A stretch of DNA of 56,810 nt from Verrucomicrobiaceae bacterium (GCA_027487315.1 JAIYDW010000234.1:1-56810); one strand, 5' to 3'; positions 42,310 to 51,599 are shown, numbered from the stretch's first letter. The notes: generated from the letters alone by a model not told the origin. Made by a program: numbers and translations.

Positions 42310-43392
42310 TCACGCCCCGCCCGTCCCAGTCCGGCTCAACCCCAATCGCGCAAAAGCATGCGCCGCGCACGCCGCATTCTGCTCCGCCTCCCACAGACAA
42401 ATCGCCTCCTTCGACCTCCCCCCCACACGCGCCAACTCCACCGCCTTCCGATCCCTCACCAGCCGCAGCGTCCCCGCCAAAGCCTCCCCCGGCACCCCCG
42501 CCATCACCTTCCAATACCCCGCCTCCAAACACGGGATCTTCAACGGATCACGCGTGATCATCTCCAAGTTAAACGTCACCTCCGGATTCGCCGCCACACA
42601 CGCCGCCATCAACCCCGGCAGATCCAGCATCCCCTTCCCCAGCGGCACCTCCGCCATCTCAAAGCCCTCACCACTCGGCCTCACCGCCATGTCCTTCACA
42701 TGCGTCGTCACCAGATACGGCCCCAACTCCCGCATCGTCTCCTCCGGCGCCTCCAGCAGCGCCAAGTTATTCCCAAAATCCAAACAACACCCAATGTGCG
42801 CGCTCCCCACCGCCCTCAGCACCTCCACCAACTCCTCTGACCGCAAATCCTTGTGGTTCTCCACCCCCAACCGTACCCCCATCCGCCGCAGCCCCGCCTC
42901 CGCCCACCCCAACCGCCGCAACGCCACCTCCCGATACCGCTTCACATCCGCCATGCTCTTCATGTCCTCGTAGCGTCGCCCGCCCAGATAACTCCGAAAC
43001 ACCTTCACCCCCGCCTCCTTCGCCCGCCGCACCTCCTTCTCAAACCGATCCACATCGCCCTCATCATTCGGCAACTCCACACTTCCCTCCAAATACAGAT
43101 CCGCCCCCTCCAGCGTCTCCCGAATCTGCTTCACCTCCGCCAGCGTCCATTCCCCCACCGTCGTCTGCAATCCCCCAAACCCTTCCTCCCGGCAGTGATC
43201 CAAAACTTCCAGCACCGTCCTCAAGGGCGGGATCTTCACACTTGAATACTCCCCTCGCCACCGATGCCACAGCGAATGAATCACCAGCCCCAGCCTCCTC
43301 TCACGCCCCCCGCCAACTCCCTCACCCATCGCCACACCCATCCCAGTCAAACTGATCGTAGAAACCGCCATGCGCCGTGTCATCTCATCCAT
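42310..43392 (-). CDS. Sugar phosphate isomerase/epimerase-like TIM-barrel protein
   Basis: This 360-residue protein has a possible signal or Tat-like N-terminus (MTRRMAVSTISLTGMGVAMG) followed by an AP-endonuclease-2/xylose-isomerase-like barrel. Metal-site-type residues are seen in GVRLGVENHKD (Glu, His), IGCCLDFGNN (Asp), VTTHVKDM (His, Asp) and FNLEMITRDP (Glu). Such proteins isomerise or epimerise keto-sugars or inositols; the substrate is unknown. It is downstream of an AraC-type regulator with a 36-bp gap on the same strand, suggesting a regulated sugar-response pair. Start could also be 43419. Confidence 0.78.
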   Translation of the reverse strand: MDEMTRRMAVSTISLTGMGVAMGEGVGGGRERRLGLVIHSLWHRWRGEYSSVKIPPLRTVLEVLDHCREEGFGGLQTTVGEWTLAEVKQIRETLEGADLYLEGSVELPNDEGDVDRFEKEVRRAKEAGVKVFRSYLGGRRYEDMKSMADVKRYREVALRRLGWAEAGLRRMGVRLGVENHKDLRSEELVEVLRAVGSAHIGCCLDFGNNLALLEAPEETMRELGPYLVTTHVKDMAVRPSGEGFEMAEVPLGKGMLDLPGLMAACVAANPEVTFNLEMITRDPLKIPCLEAGYWKVMAGVPGEALAGTLRLVRDRKAVELARVGGRSKEAICLWEAEQNAACAAHAFARLGLSRTGTGGA

Positions 43393-43428
43393 TGTGACTC
43401 CTTCCGCCTCCCGCATCAATCCTTATCC

Positions 43429-44283
43429 TCATCGCTCCTCTTCCCGAAATTGCGTCGGCGTCAGCTTCGTCATCTTCTTGAAATCCTTGCTGAAAAAATA
43501 CTGGTCCGAGTAGCCCACCTGCCGCGCCACCTCCTTGATCGCATCATTTGAGTGCATCAACCGCCGCTTCGCCTGCTTGATCCGCTCATGCCTCAGCCAG
43601 GCAATCGGACTCGTCCCCACCGCCTTTCGAAACTGCCTCGTAAACGAACTCTCCGGCATCCCCACTGCCTTCGCCAGATCCCCCACCCGCAACGCCTTCG
43701 AATAATAAAGCCGCATCTGCTGCATCGCCTCCCGGATCGCCTCCGGGATGTCCTCCTGCATCCCCATCGGATCATTCAGCCGATTCTCAAACACCATCGC
43801 CACCACCTCCATGATCGCCGCATGACACGCCGCCGCATCGCTCGGCCGCGTCCCCGTCATCCGCTTGAACACCCGCTCAAAACTCGCCGCCAACTCCTTC
43901 ACATCCCCCATCTTAAACACCGGCCGCCCCGCCACCTGCGCCAGCTCGCTCAGACGCCCCAAATCACGCCCCTCCGCCCGCACCCAATACACCTCCCACG
44001 GATCCTTCACCACCGCCCCATACGCATGCGGCTGCGAACAGTTCACCCACACCAAATCCCCCGCCCCCACCTCATGCCGCCTCCCCATCACCTGCACCCA
44101 CCCCCTTCCTCCCAGACACAAAATGAACTCACACCCCGGATACGTCTCCCGCTCGATTCGATGCGCCACCCCCGCCGTCAGATGCCCCGCCCGCACCGGA
44201 CAGCAAAACACCTCCTGCGCCCACTCCGCCGGCGTCGCCCACAGATTCGTCAAAAAATGCGTCTCCGGAAACAAACTGCTCAT
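43429..44283 (-). CDS. AraC-family transcriptional regulator
   Basis: This 284-residue regulator has an N-terminal cupin-like sensor (CEFILCLGGRGWVQVMGRR, VWVNCSQPHAYG) and a C-terminal double helix-turn-helix. The first is LRVGDLAKAVGMPESSFTRQF, and the second is DAIKEVARQVGYSDQYFFSK followed by TPTQFREE. It probably activates the adjacent TIM-barrel isomerase gene in response to a sugar. Start 44283 (MSSLFPETHF) was preferred over 44352, which adds a low-complexity extension. It is divergent from the mrp gene. Confidence 0.9.
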   Translation of the reverse strand: MSSLFPETHFLTNLWATPAEWAQEVFCCPVRAGHLTAGVAHRIERETYPGCEFILCLGGRGWVQVMGRRHEVGAGDLVWVNCSQPHAYGAVVKDPWEVYWVRAEGRDLGRLSELAQVAGRPVFKMGDVKELAASFERVFKRMTGTRPSDAAACHAAIMEVVAMVFENRLNDPMGMQEDIPEAIREAMQQMRLYYSKALRVGDLAKAVGMPESSFTRQFRKAVGTSPIAWLRHERIKQAKRRLMHSNDAIKEVARQVGYSDQYFFSKDFKKMTKLTPTQFREEER

Positions 44284-44442
44284 CCCTCGAATCCTAAAGC
44301 CTCCCGCGAAAAAAAACGAGCCCAAAACACCATCGCCCCCCTCCCCATCCACCCCCTTCCCTCACTCTCCACTTTCAAACCCCGCCACCCCGACTATTCA
44401 TCCCTCACGCGCTCCACCGAGCGTAACCTCTTTCCTACCCCC

Positions 44443-45501
44443 ATGCCTACCGAATCCGAAATCCGCTCCGCCCTCGCCACCGTCCGCTACCCCGGCTTCA
44501 GCCGCGACATCATCTCCTTCGGCCTCGTCAAAGCCGTCCGCGTCGATGAAGAAAACAACGTCGCCGTCGACATCTCCATCGCCACGAACGACCCCAACAT
44601 CCCCCGCCTCATCCACGAGCAAGCCATGGAAACCCTCCAGGCCCTCTCAGGCATCGGCCAGGTCCGCTTGAACTTCGACGTCAAAGACCCCCCGCAAAAA
44701 GGCACCACCTCCTCAGATACCCTCGGCAAATCCTCAATCCCCGGCGTCAAAAAAGTCATCGCCGTCGCCTCCGGCAAAGGCGGCGTCGGCAAAAGCACCG
44801 TCTCCACCAACCTCGCCATCGCCCTCGCCCAGTCCGGCGCCCGCGTCGGCCTCTGCGACTGCGACCTCTACGGCCCCTCCGTCGCCCTCATGATGGGCAC
44901 CAGCGAGCACCCCATGCAGAACGACGCCCAACAAATCGTCCCCGTCGAAAACCACGGCCTCCAGCTCATCTCCATGGGCCTCCTCCTCAGCGACGACGCC
45001 CCCGTCATTGTCCGCGGCCCCATCGCCACCCGCTACACCCAGCAGTTCCTCCGCCAGGTCGCCTGGGACAACCTCGACTACCTCATCCTCGACCTCCCCC
45101 CCGGCACCGGCGATATCCAACTCACCATTGTCCAAACCGTCGCCCTCGACGGCGCCATCATCGTCACCACCCCTCAGGAAGTCGCCCTCATCGACGCCCG
45201 CAAGGCCGCTGCCATGTTCGCCAAAGTGAACGTCCCCATCATCGGCCTCGTCGAAAACATGAGCCACTTCGTCTGCCCGAACGACGGCAACATCTACCAC
45301 ATCTTCGGCAAAGGCGGCGGCGAGCATGAAGCCAAACGCCTCGGCGTCCCTCTCCTCGCCCAGATCCCCATCGAACTCGCCGTCCGTGAAGGCGGCGACG
45401 AAGGCCGCCCCATCGCCCTCACCCCGCCCGCCGACCACCCCTCCAGCGCCGCCTTCCACAAGCTCGCCGCCCAAACCCGCGCCCTCGTCCCCCTCGCCTA
45501 G
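44443..45501 (+). CDS. mrp: Mrp/NBP35-family ATP-binding iron-sulfur carrier
   Basis: This 352-residue protein has an N-terminal MIP18/DUF59 domain (1-80) and a P-loop ATPase with the deviant Walker A GKGGVGKST (111-119), LDLPPGTGD as the following motif, and LVENMSHFVC. Mrp (ApbC) proteins bind and transfer [4Fe-4S] clusters. The usual C-terminal CxxC for cluster binding appears here as CPND, with the second Cys missing. It is 8 bp upstream of the RfaE2-like gene. The N-terminal extension frame reaching back to 43552 is antisense to the AraC gene and was dropped. Confidence 0.9.
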   Translation: MPTESEIRSALATVRYPGFSRDIISFGLVKAVRVDEENNVAVDISIATNDPNIPRLIHEQAMETLQALSGIGQVRLNFDVKDPPQKGTTSSDTLGKSSIPGVKKVIAVASGKGGVGKSTVSTNLAIALAQSGARVGLCDCDLYGPSVALMMGTSEHPMQNDAQQIVPVENHGLQLISMGLLLSDDAPVIVRGPIATRYTQQFLRQVAWDNLDYLILDLPPGTGDIQLTIVQTVALDGAIIVTTPQEVALIDARKAAAMFAKVNVPIIGLVENMSHFVCPNDGNIYHIFGKGGGEHEAKRLGVPLLAQIPIELAVREGGDEGRPIALTPPADHPSSAAFHKLAAQTRALVPLA

Positions 45502-45509
45502 CGCCCCCC

Positions 45510-46013
45510 ATGCCCGCCCCAGACTTCCACCCAGCCACCCCCGAAGACGTCCGCCACTTGCGCGACACCTTGCAAAGCCAGGGCAAACACCTCGTCTTCA
45601 CCAACGGCTGCTTCGACCTCCTCCACACCGGCCACGTCCGCTACCTCCAGCAGGCCCGCGCCCTCGGTGACGCCCTCGTCGTCGCCATCAACTCAGACGC
45701 CTCCGTCCGCACCCTCAAAGGCCCCGACCGCCCCATCAACTCCGAACTCGACCGCGCCGAAGTCATCGCCGCCCTCGCCTGCGTCGACACCGTCGTCATC
45801 TTCGAAGAACCCCGCGTCACCCGCCTCATCGAACAAATCCAACCCCACATCTACGCCAAAGGCGGCGACTACACCCCAGACACCCTCGACCCCGGCGAAA
45901 AAGCCGCCCTCGACTCCGCCGGCACCGCCATCTCCATCCTCTCCCTCGTCCCCGGCCGCAGCACCACCAACATGCTCAACCGCATGCAAACACCCGCCGC
46001 CCCTGTCGAGTGA
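45510..46013 (+). CDS. rfaE2: RfaE2/HldE-like nucleotidyltransferase (heptose-1-phosphate adenylyltransferase type)
   Basis: This 167-residue cytidylyltransferase-fold enzyme has TNGCFDLLHTGHVRYL with the HxGH nucleotide motif, LVVAINSDASVRTLKG, and INSELDRAEVIAAL. It matches stand-alone RfaE domain II, which adenylylates D-glycero-beta-D-manno-heptose 1-phosphate for LPS inner core or related surface sugars. The N-terminal kinase domain of HldE is absent. Lipopolysaccharide use agrees with the PagL-like gene in the same region. It overlaps purN at GTGA. Confidence 0.87.
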   Translation: MPAPDFHPATPEDVRHLRDTLQSQGKHLVFTNGCFDLLHTGHVRYLQQARALGDALVVAINSDASVRTLKGPDRPINSELDRAEVIAALACVDTVVIFEEPRVTRLIEQIQPHIYAKGGDYTPDTLDPGEKAALDSAGTAISILSLVPGRSTTNMLNRMQTPAAPVE

Positions 46014-46588
46014 AGCTTCCTTTGCGCATCGCCGTCCTCGGCTCCGGCACCGGCTCAAACTTCGCCGCCATCCTGGATGCCATCCGCTCCGGCACCCTCC
46101 ATGCCGAAGTCACCCTCGCCCTCACCGACGAACCCGCCTCCACCTTCCTCACCCTCGCCCAAAGCCACCACCTCCCCACCGCCGTCATCGACTGCGGCCC
46201 CCACCCCCTCCGCACCACCGAAGCCTCCCAGCAGGCCATCCACGACCACCTCCTCGCCGCCCGCCCCGACGTCATCGTCCTCGCCGGCTTCATGCGCATC
46301 TTGAAGGACCCCTCACTCACCGCCTTCGCCGACCGCATCGTCAACGTCCACCCCTCCCTCCTCCCCCACTTCAAAGGCCGCCACGCCGTCCGCGACGCCC
46401 TCGCCTCCGGCCAAACCACCACCGGCTGCACCGTCCACCTCGTCATCCCCGAAATCGACGCCGGCCGCATCCTCGCCCAAGCCCCCGTCCCCATCTTCCC
46501 CACCGACACCGAAGCCACCCTCCACACCCGCATCAAACAAACCGAACACACCCTCCTCCCCCAAGTCCTCTCCACCTGGCCCCACTAA
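46010..46588 (+). CDS. purN: Phosphoribosylglycinamide formyltransferase
   Basis: This 192-residue enzyme transfers the formyl group from 10-formyl-THF to GAR in purine synthesis. Signatures are VLGSGTGSNFAAIL at the N-terminus, VLAGFMRIL, RIVNVHPSLLPHFKG with the catalytic Asn and His, and the TTGCTVHLVIPEIDAG segment, read as GCTVH and DAGRIL, where the third catalytic residue Asp lies. The start codon is GTG at 46010, overlapping the previous stop by 4 bp. Length is normal for the family (about 190-210). Confidence 0.92.
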   Translation: MKLPLRIAVLGSGTGSNFAAILDAIRSGTLHAEVTLALTDEPASTFLTLAQSHHLPTAVIDCGPHPLRTTEASQQAIHDHLLAARPDVIVLAGFMRILKDPSLTAFADRIVNVHPSLLPHFKGRHAVRDALASGQTTTGCTVHLVIPEIDAGRILAQAPVPIFPTDTEATLHTRIKQTEHTLLPQVLSTWPH

Positions 46589-46630
46589 TACCTCCTCGTC
46601 CTCGTCATCGTCCCCATCCTCCTCCTCATC

Positions 46631-46672
46631 CTCGTCCACTCTCCACTCTCCACTCTCTACTCTCCACTCCCC
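46631..46672. repeat. CACTCTC tandem and CT-rich tract
   Basis: Between purN and the helicase gene a pyrimidine tract (CTCCTCGTC-type, 46590-46630) runs into CCACTCTCCACTCTCC and related copies with a 7-bp period. The same 7-mer tandem occurs at 40902-40929. It is simple-sequence repeat; no gene is present. Confidence 0.6.
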
Positions 46673-46675
46673 AAA

Positions 46676-48697
46676 ATGTCAGGTTTCACCGGCACCCTCA
46701 ACCCCCAACAACGCGAAGCCGCCCAGCACATCCACGGCCCCATCCTCATTCTCGCAGGCGCTGGCACCGGCAAAACCCGCGTCATCACCGCCCGCATTGC
46801 CCACATGGTCAATGAAGGCATCGCCCCTCAAAACATCCTCGCCGTCACCTTCACCAACAAAGCCGCCACCGAAATGCGCGAGCGCGTCAAAGACATGGTC
46901 CGCGACGACCTCGGCAGAAAAGTCGGCGTCGGCACCTTCCACGCCTTCTGCGCCCGCACCCTCCGCGAGTTCGCCGAATCCGTCGGCTACAAAAAGAACT
47001 TCGTCATCTACTCCCAGAGCGAGCAGACCAGCCTCGTAAAGCGCATCCTCGCCCGCCTCCTCACCAAAGAAGAATCCCGCGAACCCGGCGCCCTCCTCTC
47101 CCGCATCAGCCGCGCCAAAAACTACAGCGAATCCCTCGGCGACCCCGAAAAAGACATCGACGCCGCCGTCTACCAGGCCTACGCCGCCGAACTCCGCGCC
47201 CTCAACGCCATGGACTTCGACGACCTCCTCGTCCTCGGCGTCAAAGCCCTCGAAGAAGACGAAACCGTCCGCCGCACCCTCCACGAACGCCACCGCTTCG
47301 TCATGGTCGACGAATTCCAGGACACGAACTCCCTCCAAATGCGCCTCCTCCGCGCCCTCGTCCCCGCCCCCTACAACGTCTGCGTCGTCGGCGATGACGA
47401 CCAGTCCATCTACGGCTGGCGCGGCGCTGAAATCACCAACATCACCGAATTCGAAAACTTCTTCCCCAACCCCACCGTCGTCAAACTCGAGGAAAACTAC
47501 CGCTCCACCACCCCCATCCTCCACACCGCCAACTCCCTCATCGTCAAAAACGCCGGCCGCCGCCCCAAAACCCTCTGGAGCCGCAACCACGGCAACGACC
47601 CCGTCCGCATCGTCACCACCCAGGACGACAAAGAAGAGGCCGTCATGATCGCCACCGAAATCGACAAATCCGCCAAAGCCCGGGGCGAACCCTGGGAAGA
47701 CTTCGCCGTCCTCTTCCGCACCAATGACCAGTCCCGCATGCTGGAACAGCAGTTCCGCCAATTAAAGATCCCCTACCGCGTCGTCGGCGCCCGCTCCTTC
47801 TTCGACCGCCGCGAAGTCAAAGACGTCATCGCCTACCTCCGCGTCCTGCACAATCCCCACGACGACATCTCCCTCCTCCGCATCCTCAACACCCCCACCC
47901 GCGGCATCGGCCCCACCAGCGCCGAACTCGCCCGGGATCACTCCGTCGAGCGCGGCCACAGCATCTGGGTCTCCATGTGCGATGACGACTTCCTCATGTC
48001 CATCCCCCAGAAAGGCCGCGCCGCCCTCCGCACCTTCATCGACCTCATCAACAAATACTCCGCCCCCGCCCACACCCCAGGCACCCTCCTCGGCACCATG
48101 ACCGAGCAGCTCCTCAAAGAAATCGGCTACCTCGAACACCTCCAAAAAACCGCCAAAAACCCCGACGACATCACCACCTGGGAGTCCGGCATCCAGGAAT
48201 TCCTCAAACAGCTCCACGACTACGACCAGCGCAACCGCAAGGACGGCCTCGGCGGCTTCATCGACGAAGTCTCCCTCAATGACGAACGCGAAGACAAAGA
48301 CGACGACATCACCAAAAAGAAAGGCGTCTGCCTCATCACCCTCCACGCCTCCAAGGGCCTCGAATTCCCCGTCGTCTACCTCCCCGGCATGGAAAAAGAC
48401 CTCATGCCCCACAAACGCAGCTACGAAGAAGATCGTGTCGATGAAGAACGCCGCCTCTTCTACGTCGGCATCACCCGCGCCCAGAAACGCCTCACCCTCA
48501 GCATGGTCCGCTTCCGCACCAAATGGGGACAACAACAAAGCTCCCTCCCCAGCCCCTTCCTCGCCGAACTCGACCGCAAATACATCGAAGAGTTCGACTA
48601 CTCCCGCCACATGAAAACCCAAGTCGCCACCGAAGAAAAAGCCAGCTTCTTCGCCGACCTCCGCTCCATGCTCCGCGCCGACGAAGACGACGACTAA
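46676..48697 (+). CDS. UvrD/PcrA/Rep-type ATP-dependent DNA helicase
   Basis: This 673-residue superfamily 1A helicase has LNPQQREAA (Q motif), AGAGTGKT (27-34, Walker A), LAVTFTNKAATEMRER (Ia), FVMVDEFQDTN (II), VVGDDDQSIYGWRGA (III), ENYRST (IV), LHASKGLEFPVVYLPG (V) and EERRLFYVGITRA (VI). It unwinds DNA 3' to 5' in repair and replication restart. It is slightly shorter than E. coli UvrD (720) and closer in size to Rep, with an acidic C-terminus (ADEDDD) instead of the usual basic tail. Start 46676 is the only good ATG before the Q motif. Confidence 0.92.
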   Translation: MSGFTGTLNPQQREAAQHIHGPILILAGAGTGKTRVITARIAHMVNEGIAPQNILAVTFTNKAATEMRERVKDMVRDDLGRKVGVGTFHAFCARTLREFAESVGYKKNFVIYSQSEQTSLVKRILARLLTKEESREPGALLSRISRAKNYSESLGDPEKDIDAAVYQAYAAELRALNAMDFDDLLVLGVKALEEDETVRRTLHERHRFVMVDEFQDTNSLQMRLLRALVPAPYNVCVVGDDDQSIYGWRGAEITNITEFENFFPNPTVVKLEENYRSTTPILHTANSLIVKNAGRRPKTLWSRNHGNDPVRIVTTQDDKEEAVMIATEIDKSAKARGEPWEDFAVLFRTNDQSRMLEQQFRQLKIPYRVVGARSFFDRREVKDVIAYLRVLHNPHDDISLLRILNTPTRGIGPTSAELARDHSVERGHSIWVSMCDDDFLMSIPQKGRAALRTFIDLINKYSAPAHTPGTLLGTMTEQLLKEIGYLEHLQKTAKNPDDITTWESGIQEFLKQLHDYDQRNRKDGLGGFIDEVSLNDEREDKDDDITKKKGVCLITLHASKGLEFPVVYLPGMEKDLMPHKRSYEEDRVDEERRLFYVGITRAQKRLTLSMVRFRTKWGQQQSSLPSPFLAELDRKYIEEFDYSRHMKTQVATEEKASFFADLRSMLRADEDDD

Positions 48698-48715
48698 ATT
48701 CCCCGTCTCCTTCCC

Positions 48716-48883
48716 ACAATCCGCACTCCGCAATCCGCACTCCGCACTCCGCACTCCGCACTCCGCAATCCGCACTCCGCACTCCGCATTCCACAATCCG
48801 CCCTCCGCCCTCCGCCCTCCGCACTCCGCACTCCGCACTCCGCATTCCGCAATCCAAAATCCGCAATCCAAAATCCGCAATCC
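48716..48883. repeat. ACTCCGCA 8-bp tandem array
   Basis: About 168 bp of degenerate copies of CCGCACTC/CCGCAATC, drifting to CCGCCCTC and CCAAAATC near the end, fill the whole gap between the helicase gene and the next start codon at 48885. Period is 8 with occasional 7-9. There is no coding content and no spacer-repeat structure, so this is simple-sequence repeat. Confidence 0.85.
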
Positions 48884-48884
48884 C

Positions 48885-50111
48885 ATGCGCCTCCTCCTCT
48901 CCCTCACGCTCCTCCTCACAATAACAGCCCAAGCCACCTCCCCCACCCCCTTCCCCACCCCCCCAAACCAAAAAGGCCTCCAAGTCCAGATGGTCGATGA
49001 CGCCCTCGCCCTCGGCATCCACCACGCCGGCATCAACATCAACCTCACCGCCCTCCTCCCCCCCAACCCCTCGCCCGACGCCACCGAATTCAAGTGGAAT
49101 GAAAACTACCTCGCCTCGCTCGACCGCCAAATAAAGCCCCTGTCAGATCAGAACATCCTCGTCTACCTCATCCTCCTCACCTACCCCTCCAAGGACCCCG
49201 CCCGCGACGCCGTCGCCCTCCACCCCGGCCATCGCAAAGACTACAAATTCAGCGTCGGCGCCCCCAACACCACCAACAGCTTTTACGCCAAGGCCCTCGA
49301 CACCCTCGCCGAACGCTGGAGCGGCGCCCACCCCGAGCACGGCCGCGTCTGGGGCTGGATCGTCGGCAACGAAGTCAACTCCCACTTCCTCTGGAACAAC
49401 ATGGGCCTCGTCCCCCTCGAAACCGCCGCCAGCGAATACGAAAAAGCCTACCGCATCGCCCACACCGCCATCCGCAGACACTCCCAGCACGCCCGCACCT
49501 ACACCTCCTTCGACCACCACTGGGCCGCCTCCATGAACAACGTCAGCGCCCAGGAAGCCACCCCCGGCCGCGACTTCCTCGACACCTTCGCCCGCCTTGT
49601 CAGAGAGCGCGGCGACTTCGACTGGCACGTCGCCTGGCACCCCTACCCCGAAGACCTCCGCAACCCCCGCGCCTGGGCAGACAAAACCATCACCACCGAC
49701 GACAACACCAACAAAGTCACCTTCAAGAACCTCCAAGTCCTCACCCAGCACCTCGAAAAACCCGGACTTCTCTTCGCCGGCAAACCCCGCCGCGTCATCC
49801 TCAGCGAGCAAGGCTTCCACACCCTCCTCACCCCCGAGGGCGAGCAACTCCAAGCCGCCGCCTACGCCTACGCCTGGGAAAAAATCCAAACCCTCCCCAC
49901 CGTCGACGCCTTCATCTACCACCGCCACGTCGACCACGCCCACGAAGGCGGCCTCCGCCTCGGCCTCTGGCGCAACGCCCCCAACTCCATCGCCGACCCC
50001 CACAGCAAAAAACTCATCTACGACCTCTTCCAAAAAGCCGGCACCCCAGCCTGGCCCCAAACCATAGCCCCCCTCCTCCCCCTCACCGGCCTCAATTCCT
50101 GGACTGAGTAA
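48885..50111 (+). CDS. Exported GH-A-like TIM-barrel protein (probably DUF5722)
   Basis: This 408-residue protein has a signal peptide (MRLLLSLTLLLTITAQATS) and a TIM-barrel with glycoside-hydrolase-A-type acidic motifs: GWIVGNEVN (candidate acid/base Glu after strand 4) and VILSEQGFH (candidate nucleophile Glu after strand 7). Other segments such as ALGIHHAGININLTALL suggest DUF5722. A role in cleaving an unidentified beta-linked glycan is inferred; no carbohydrate-binding module is attached. The start codon directly follows the tandem array. Confidence 0.68.
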   Translation: MRLLLSLTLLLTITAQATSPTPFPTPPNQKGLQVQMVDDALALGIHHAGININLTALLPPNPSPDATEFKWNENYLASLDRQIKPLSDQNILVYLILLTYPSKDPARDAVALHPGHRKDYKFSVGAPNTTNSFYAKALDTLAERWSGAHPEHGRVWGWIVGNEVNSHFLWNNMGLVPLETAASEYEKAYRIAHTAIRRHSQHARTYTSFDHHWAASMNNVSAQEATPGRDFLDTFARLVRERGDFDWHVAWHPYPEDLRNPRAWADKTITTDDNTNKVTFKNLQVLTQHLEKPGLLFAGKPRRVILSEQGFHTLLTPEGEQLQAAAYAYAWEKIQTLPTVDAFIYHRHVDHAHEGGLRLGLWRNAPNSIADPHSKKLIYDLFQKAGTPAWPQTIAPLLPLTGLNSWTE

Positions 50112-50190
50112 ACTCTCAAAGTTCCCCGTCCTGCACTCCCGCCTTGAGGCGACTCCCCCATCTCCCATCTCCGGCGGCCCCGCCACCAAC

Positions 50191-50415
50191 TCACCTCAGC
50201 AAGAAAAAAGCCCCCACCCCCAGCGCCACCAGGACAGCCCCAGAGGAAGCGATCAAAGTCGAGCGCCGCACCTCAGGCGAAGCCTTCCGCAGCATCCCCA
50301 CCGCCATCAAGATCGAATAAACGCCAATGCCCACATAGGCCAGCAACGTGAAGTTGTTTTGCGGAAGCAGGCAGGCCATCAGCGTGACCACCGCCAAAAG
50401 AAAGATGTAAAGCAT
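50191..50415 (-). CDS. Small membrane protein, unknown
   Basis: This 74-residue protein consists of two or three hydrophobic helices (MLYIFLLAVVTLMACLL, LLAYVGIGVYSILMAVGML, LIASSGAVLVALGVGAFFLL) separated by short basic loops (RKASPEVRRS). No family is recognised. Start 50415 begins directly with the first helix; the longer frame from 50556 is poorly hydrophobic and probably untranslated. It follows the amidase gene on the same strand. Confidence 0.65.
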   Translation of the reverse strand: MLYIFLLAVVTLMACLLPQNNFTLLAYVGIGVYSILMAVGMLRKASPEVRRSTLIASSGAVLVALGVGAFFLLR

Positions 50416-50561
50416 AGAAGAGAGTATGGAAGATTCCAGACCAGGAAGGCACCGGATCGACGCAGAACGTACCGCCTCGCCCCGTCTCCCGTCCACCCTT
50501 TTCCTCGTCGACACCCTGACGATTCCGACACACAGGATAATCTCGCCCTCTCCCATACCCG

Positions 50562-51599
50562 CTAAGGCGCCAGAAACTTGAACGCCTCCGCCGCCTCAAA
50601 CCCACCCGTTTGATCCCCCACCGTATCCGGCTTCCCAGCCAGCGTCAGCTTCCGCACCCCTGACCCCTCTTTGAAATCCAGCTGATTCAGCTTCACCCAC
50701 AGCGCCCCAGGACTATTCGTATCCTGGTAAAAGTACACCCCGTTCTTGTGGTCCGCCACCGTCAGCCAAATCGTAGAAGACACATTCGGTGCCCCCTTTT
50801 TGCGGATGCCGCGCGGCACACTCACATTCCGCATCACACTGAACACCGCCGCCACCGCCTCACGCGGATTCTCAGACTGCTGGCACGCATTGATGTAGTA
50901 GGACGCCCGCGCGAACCGATCCGCCGCCCGCACCGTCCCTGGCAGCATCACCGCCCCGTCGAAATCCTTCCAGTACTCATTGATCGCGATCTGCTGATCA
51001 TACGTCGGCGAGTTCGTCATCACCTGACACTCCCTCCCGTGATGCACCACCAGCTTGCCCTTCACATACTCAAAAATCGCCGAGTCACCTGTCGCATCGG
51101 AAATCGCCAAATGCACCGTCCCCTTCGCCCCGTTCGGCGCCACCACCGGCACCACCCGCACCAGATCCTTCCGCACCTCCGCCACCGCCTCCTCCACCGT
51201 CGCAAACTGATCCAGCAAATACTGCGCCCACGCCGTGATGCACACCCCCGGCCTCGGATCATCCGCCGCAGCGTATTCCGACTCCGCCAGATACAGCAAA
51301 TTCGCCACAAACCCCTTCTCATTCATCCCATCCGCCGTCCCCCCTTCGTAAACAGACGCCACCACACTCCCATACCGGCTCGTCCACTCCACCGACCCCT
51401 TCCCCAGCCCCCCATCACGCTTCATCCCCCGTGGAAACACCCACAGATTCGTCTGCATATCCTCCACCCAATCCATCGACCGCCCCGTCACCGTCTGACT
51501 TGCCTTCCCAAAGTAAACCGCCCGCGTGCAGCACATCACATCCACCGGAACGCCGACCACCGCCGCCAGAGCCACGGCCACAAAGCTTTTCATTTTCAT
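50562..51599 (-). CDS. Exported linear-amide C-N hydrolase (choloylglycine hydrolase/penicillin V acylase family)
   Basis: This 345-residue Ntn hydrolase has a signal peptide (MKMKSFVAVALAAVVGVPVD). Removal of the peptide before CTRAVYFG would expose the N-terminal nucleophile Cys. Family marks are GRSMDWVEDM (Asp), GMNEKGFVANLLYL, and MTNSPTYDQQI (Asn), with Arg in ASYYINACQQ-type helix context. It cleaves amide bonds, for example of bile-salt-like or N-acyl-homoserine lactone-like compounds. The export signal resembles Gram-negative members that act on acyl-homoserine lactones. Two adjacent ATGs (51593, 51599) are equivalent starts. Confidence 0.85.
   Translation of the reverse strand: MKMKSFVAVALAAVVGVPVDVMCCTRAVYFGKASQTVTGRSMDWVEDMQTNLWVFPRGMKRDGGLGKGSVEWTSRYGSVVASVYEGGTADGMNEKGFVANLLYLAESEYAAADDPRPGVCITAWAQYLLDQFATVEEAVAEVRKDLVRVVPVVAPNGAKGTVHLAISDATGDSAIFEYVKGKLVVHHGRECQVMTNSPTYDQQIAINEYWKDFDGAVMLPGTVRAADRFARASYYINACQQSENPREAVAAVFSVMRNVSVPRGIRKKGAPNVSSTIWLTVADHKNGVYFYQDTNSPGALWVKLNQLDFKEGSGVRKLTLAGKPDTVGDQTGGFEAAEAFKFLAP

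Noticed and set aside
43552-44442. N-terminal extension of the mrp frame back to 43552
   Set aside because: The extension is Pro/Arg/His-rich shadow antisense to the AraC gene; the Mrp N-terminus starts naturally at 44443.
48716-48883. Possible CRISPR or operator array
   Set aside because: Period 8 without spacers and degenerate; simple-sequence repeat.
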